Origin: a virus
Reading direction: 5' to 3' (one strand)
Virus record (IMG/VR): IMGVR_UViG_3300045966_000079
Span: 1-22,084 of that record
Length of the DNA stretch: 22,084 nucleotides
The position numbers were made by a program, and so were the translations under genes. Of the stretch, positions 20,601 to 22,084 are shown one piece after another. Positions within the stretch are counted from its first letter, which is position 1; each line of letters starts with the position of its first letter. The notes under the pieces are model-generated. The model ran no database searches. It was not told the DNA's origin and saw nothing but the letters and a program-made list of their open reading frames with translations.

Positions 20601-21307
20601 TGGCGATCATGTCGCCCGGCACAATCGTTGTAGCCAGTAGCGACCTTGCACGGTATCCGGGGTTCACTGTCAGCCTCTTACACTTGCAACGCCCGCCCGG
20701 TACAGAATGGCGCTTCCAGGTCGGCTTGAATGTCGCCGCGTCGCTGAACCAAGGGATTCAAACCATGGTAGGCGAGTGGGTGTGGATCATGGGCGATGAC
20801 CATATTTTGCCGCCCGACACGCTCATGCGTTTGCTCGCGCATAACAAAGACGTAATCGTCCCTGTATGCGTGCGCCGCAAGCCGCCATTCATTCCGGTGA
20901 TCTTCAAGAAGCCTGAAGAGGGCACGCCTGAATGGCGCTTTCCGCCGTGGAAGTGGACGGAGCTACCCAAGGAAGGCGGCGTTCACAAGATATGGGTCGC
21001 CGGCAGTGCGGGCATGTTGATTCGCAGACGTGTGCTTGAAGACATGCCGTTTCCGTGGTTTGAAGTTGGCCAACAAGATTCTCAACAGTTGAACGAAGAC
21101 TCATACTTTTGTACCAAGCTACAAAAGATGGGAGTTGACATACACGTAGACCTCGACACATGGATTGGCCATGTGACCCCGTGCGTGCTCTGGCCCGCGC
21201 GTACGAAGGATGGCTCGTGGACTGTCGAAGTCCGTTTTGACGGACAAATGAAAATGCAGCTACCTCCGGGGGCTGCCGAAAAGGGCTGGGACAATTATCC
21301 CGGATAA
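20600..21307 (+). CDS. Second glycosyltransferase-like protein (GT-A fold), 235 aa
   Basis: TAATG junction, AAGGA upstream. It shares with the protein at 15256-16035 the motifs WIMGDDH (residues 62-68), DVIVPVCVRRKPPF, AGSAGMLIRRRVLEDM, PWF and NEDSYFCTKL...DLDTWIGHVTPC in the same order, so the two are paralogues. The DDH motif is the expected metal and nucleotide-sugar site. It lacks a recognisable membrane segment, so it probably acts in the cytoplasm on virion proteins or sugar intermediates. Its separation from copy 1 by about 4.6 kb of adhesin-like genes suggests each may serve a different acceptor. Confidence 0.78.
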   Translation: MAIMSPGTIVVASSDLARYPGFTVSLLHLQRPPGTEWRFQVGLNVAASLNQGIQTMVGEWVWIMGDDHILPPDTLMRLLAHNKDVIVPVCVRRKPPFIPVIFKKPEEGTPEWRFPPWKWTELPKEGGVHKIWVAGSAGMLIRRRVLEDMPFPWFEVGQQDSQQLNEDSYFCTKLQKMGVDIHVDLDTWIGHVTPCVLWPARTKDGSWTVEVRFDGQMKMQLPPGAAEKGWDNYPG

Positions 21308-21318
21308 AGGAGACCACA

Positions 21319-21789
21319 ATGGGGAAGTTTGCAATTAGTGTTGCCGCGTTTACTACGTCAACGTCGCTGACGACTGCGATGGGCATGGGTCCCAATGCGG
21401 CGGGTGAGGTTGGCGAGTGCGTTGAAGTTGTCATGACGGGATCGGGCACCACGACTGCCGCAGATACGCAACACCGCTGCAACGTGTCGATGCTCACGCT
21501 GGCGACGACCGGCGTGTCCACGACCGCGACGCCCGAGCCATTTCATCAGGGCGCACGCGCGAGTCAGTTTATTGCTGGGCATACGTATACCACTGAGCCT
21601 ACGTCGTATTCTTCGCAGCCGAGCGTGCTCTTTGGCTTTAACCAGCGCGGAGGCATGCGTTGGGCGGTACCACAGGGTGAGGGGTTGCATATGGTCGGCG
21701 GGTTTGACGATGAGGGCGTTGGCGTTCGCACGATCAGTGCAGCGGCGGGCGCGGTTGACGGCCACGTGCATTGGTGGGAACAGGGTTAA
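21319..21789 (+). CDS. Beta-rich virion-type protein, 156 aa
   Basis: ATG with a strong SD (AAAGGAGA, 6 nt upstream). The product is rich in Thr, Gly and Ala (FTTSTSLTTAMGMGPNAAGEVGECVEVVMTGSGTT) with an aromatic C-terminal half (FGFNQRGGMRWAVPQGEGLHMVGG...GHVHWWEQG). It looks like a small structural beta protein. No family is recognised with confidence; the position suggests a tail or head-completion role. Confidence 0.65.
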   Translation: MGKFAISVAAFTTSTSLTTAMGMGPNAAGEVGECVEVVMTGSGTTTAADTQHRCNVSMLTLATTGVSTTATPEPFHQGARASQFIAGHTYTTEPTSYSSQPSVLFGFNQRGGMRWAVPQGEGLHMVGGFDDEGVGVRTISAAAGAVDGHVHWWEQG

Positions 21790-21862
21790 ACCTGTTTGAA
21801 CGGCTAGTACGCATTTTAGTGAATGTCGCGTGGTGGCTCTCCGCACTACGCGACTACACTAA
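21779..21862 (+). other. Strong stem-loops in the intergenic gap
   Basis: AACAGG (21779-21784) pairs with CCTGTT (21791-21796). Downstream, a long hairpin has outer stem TTAGTG (21816-21821)/CACTAA (21857-21862) and an 11-bp inner stem, GTCGCGTGGTG (21825-21835)/CACTACGCGAC (21844-21854), with one G-U pair. No T tract follows, so factor-independent termination is not evident; an mRNA end, attenuator or processing site is possible. Confidence 0.5.
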
Positions 21863-21890
21863 TATATTTGGAAAACGATAGGAGGATTTG

Positions 21891-22084
21891 ATGGCTCTGA
21901 CTCCTGCACAGCTTACTACGCTCAAGGCCGATATTGCCGCCAATAGCGATCTTAACTCCCAGCCGAACAACTCGGATGGCAACCTGGCGATTGCCAATCT
22001 GTACAACCTCAACGCCAGCCCGAACTTTACGGTCTGGAAGACGAACGTCCCGATTGGATCAATCGGGGCCAGTTTCAACGCGGC
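21891..22084 (+). CDS. Conserved phage protein, N-terminus only (runs off right edge)
   Basis: ATG has a near-perfect SD (AGGAGG, 5 nt upstream). The visible 64 residues, MALTPAQLTTLKADIAANSDLNSQPNN...AIANLYNLNASPNFTVWKT, match a pattern I recognise from a recurrent phage virion-region protein (LTPAQL.TLKA.I.A......PN..DGN..IA...N..ASP.F.VWKT). Its function is not known to me. The gene continues past the window. Confidence 0.8.
   Translation, partial: MALTPAQLTTLKADIAANSDLNSQPNNSDGNLAIANLYNLNASPNFTVWKTNVPIGSIGASFNA

Noticed and set aside
21774-21881. A 35-aa rightward frame from GTG (GLNLFERLVRILVNVAWWLSALRDY...)
   Set aside because: It looks amphipathic but has no SD, and its sequence is largely accounted for by the two arms of a strong hairpin.
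1-22084. CRISPR array, insertion sequence, integrase or attachment site
   Set aside because: No regularly spaced repeats, transposase or recombinase signatures were found; the tRNA is complete, with no visible duplicated 3' end elsewhere.

Overview
The window is part of a tailed double-stranded DNA bacteriophage genome. It contains a large terminase subunit, a portal protein, a scaffold-like protein and an HK97-fold (Mu gpT-like) major capsid protein in the usual order, followed by beta-rich virion or adhesion proteins. Genes are short, tightly packed and mostly joined by ATGA, GTGA or TAATG overlaps with good Shine-Dalgarno (SD) sequences. A lipobox-bearing micro-protein, a tRNA with encoded CCA and sigma-54-type promoter sequences together suggest a Gram-negative host; I cannot name the host or the phage genus. 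No integrase, repressor, lysis enzyme, tape measure or tail-tube gene is visible, so lifestyle and tail type stay open.

Layout. Positions 1-2289 hold a leftward operon: a 60-aa conserved phage protein, a tiny lipoprotein, a zinc-knuckle micro-protein, four unrecognised small proteins, and a MoxR-type AAA+ ATPase that runs off the left edge. Positions 2290-3235 are a non-coding control region with only a tRNA-Asn(GTT) and a leftward 32-aa membrane peptide. This region carries a cluster of sigma-54 (-24/-12) promoter-like sequences: two perfect and two near-consensus leftward, two near-consensus rightward. It also carries palindromes of the form TGTCA-N4-TGACA and GTAA-N5-TTAC. From 3236 to the right edge everything reads rightward: small zinc-ribbon and membrane proteins (3236-4881), a virion-type protein with a recurrent C-terminal phage domain (4881-5756), terminase (5915-7624), portal (8172-10565), scaffold (11045-11824), a probable decoration protein (12170-12886), capsid (12974-13894), a beta-helix protein (14307-15248), a glycan module of glycosyltransferase plus hexapeptide acyltransferase (15256-16517), lectin-like, FnIII and secreted beta proteins (17250-20289), a second paralogous glycosyltransferase (20600-21307), and two further conserved-type small virion proteins.

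How it fits together. The left operon is probably early or host-take-over functions. The right arm packages DNA, builds the head and displays beta-structured and possibly glycosylated surface proteins. The main unexpected signals are the sigma-54-like control region, two compact H-type RNA pseudoknots directly upstream of ribosome binding sites (3921-3953, and 12912-12943 ahead of the capsid gene), a gene that appears to start at AUA (4147), and nine separate small CxxC zinc-ribbon-like proteins plus a zinc-ribbon insert in the terminase.
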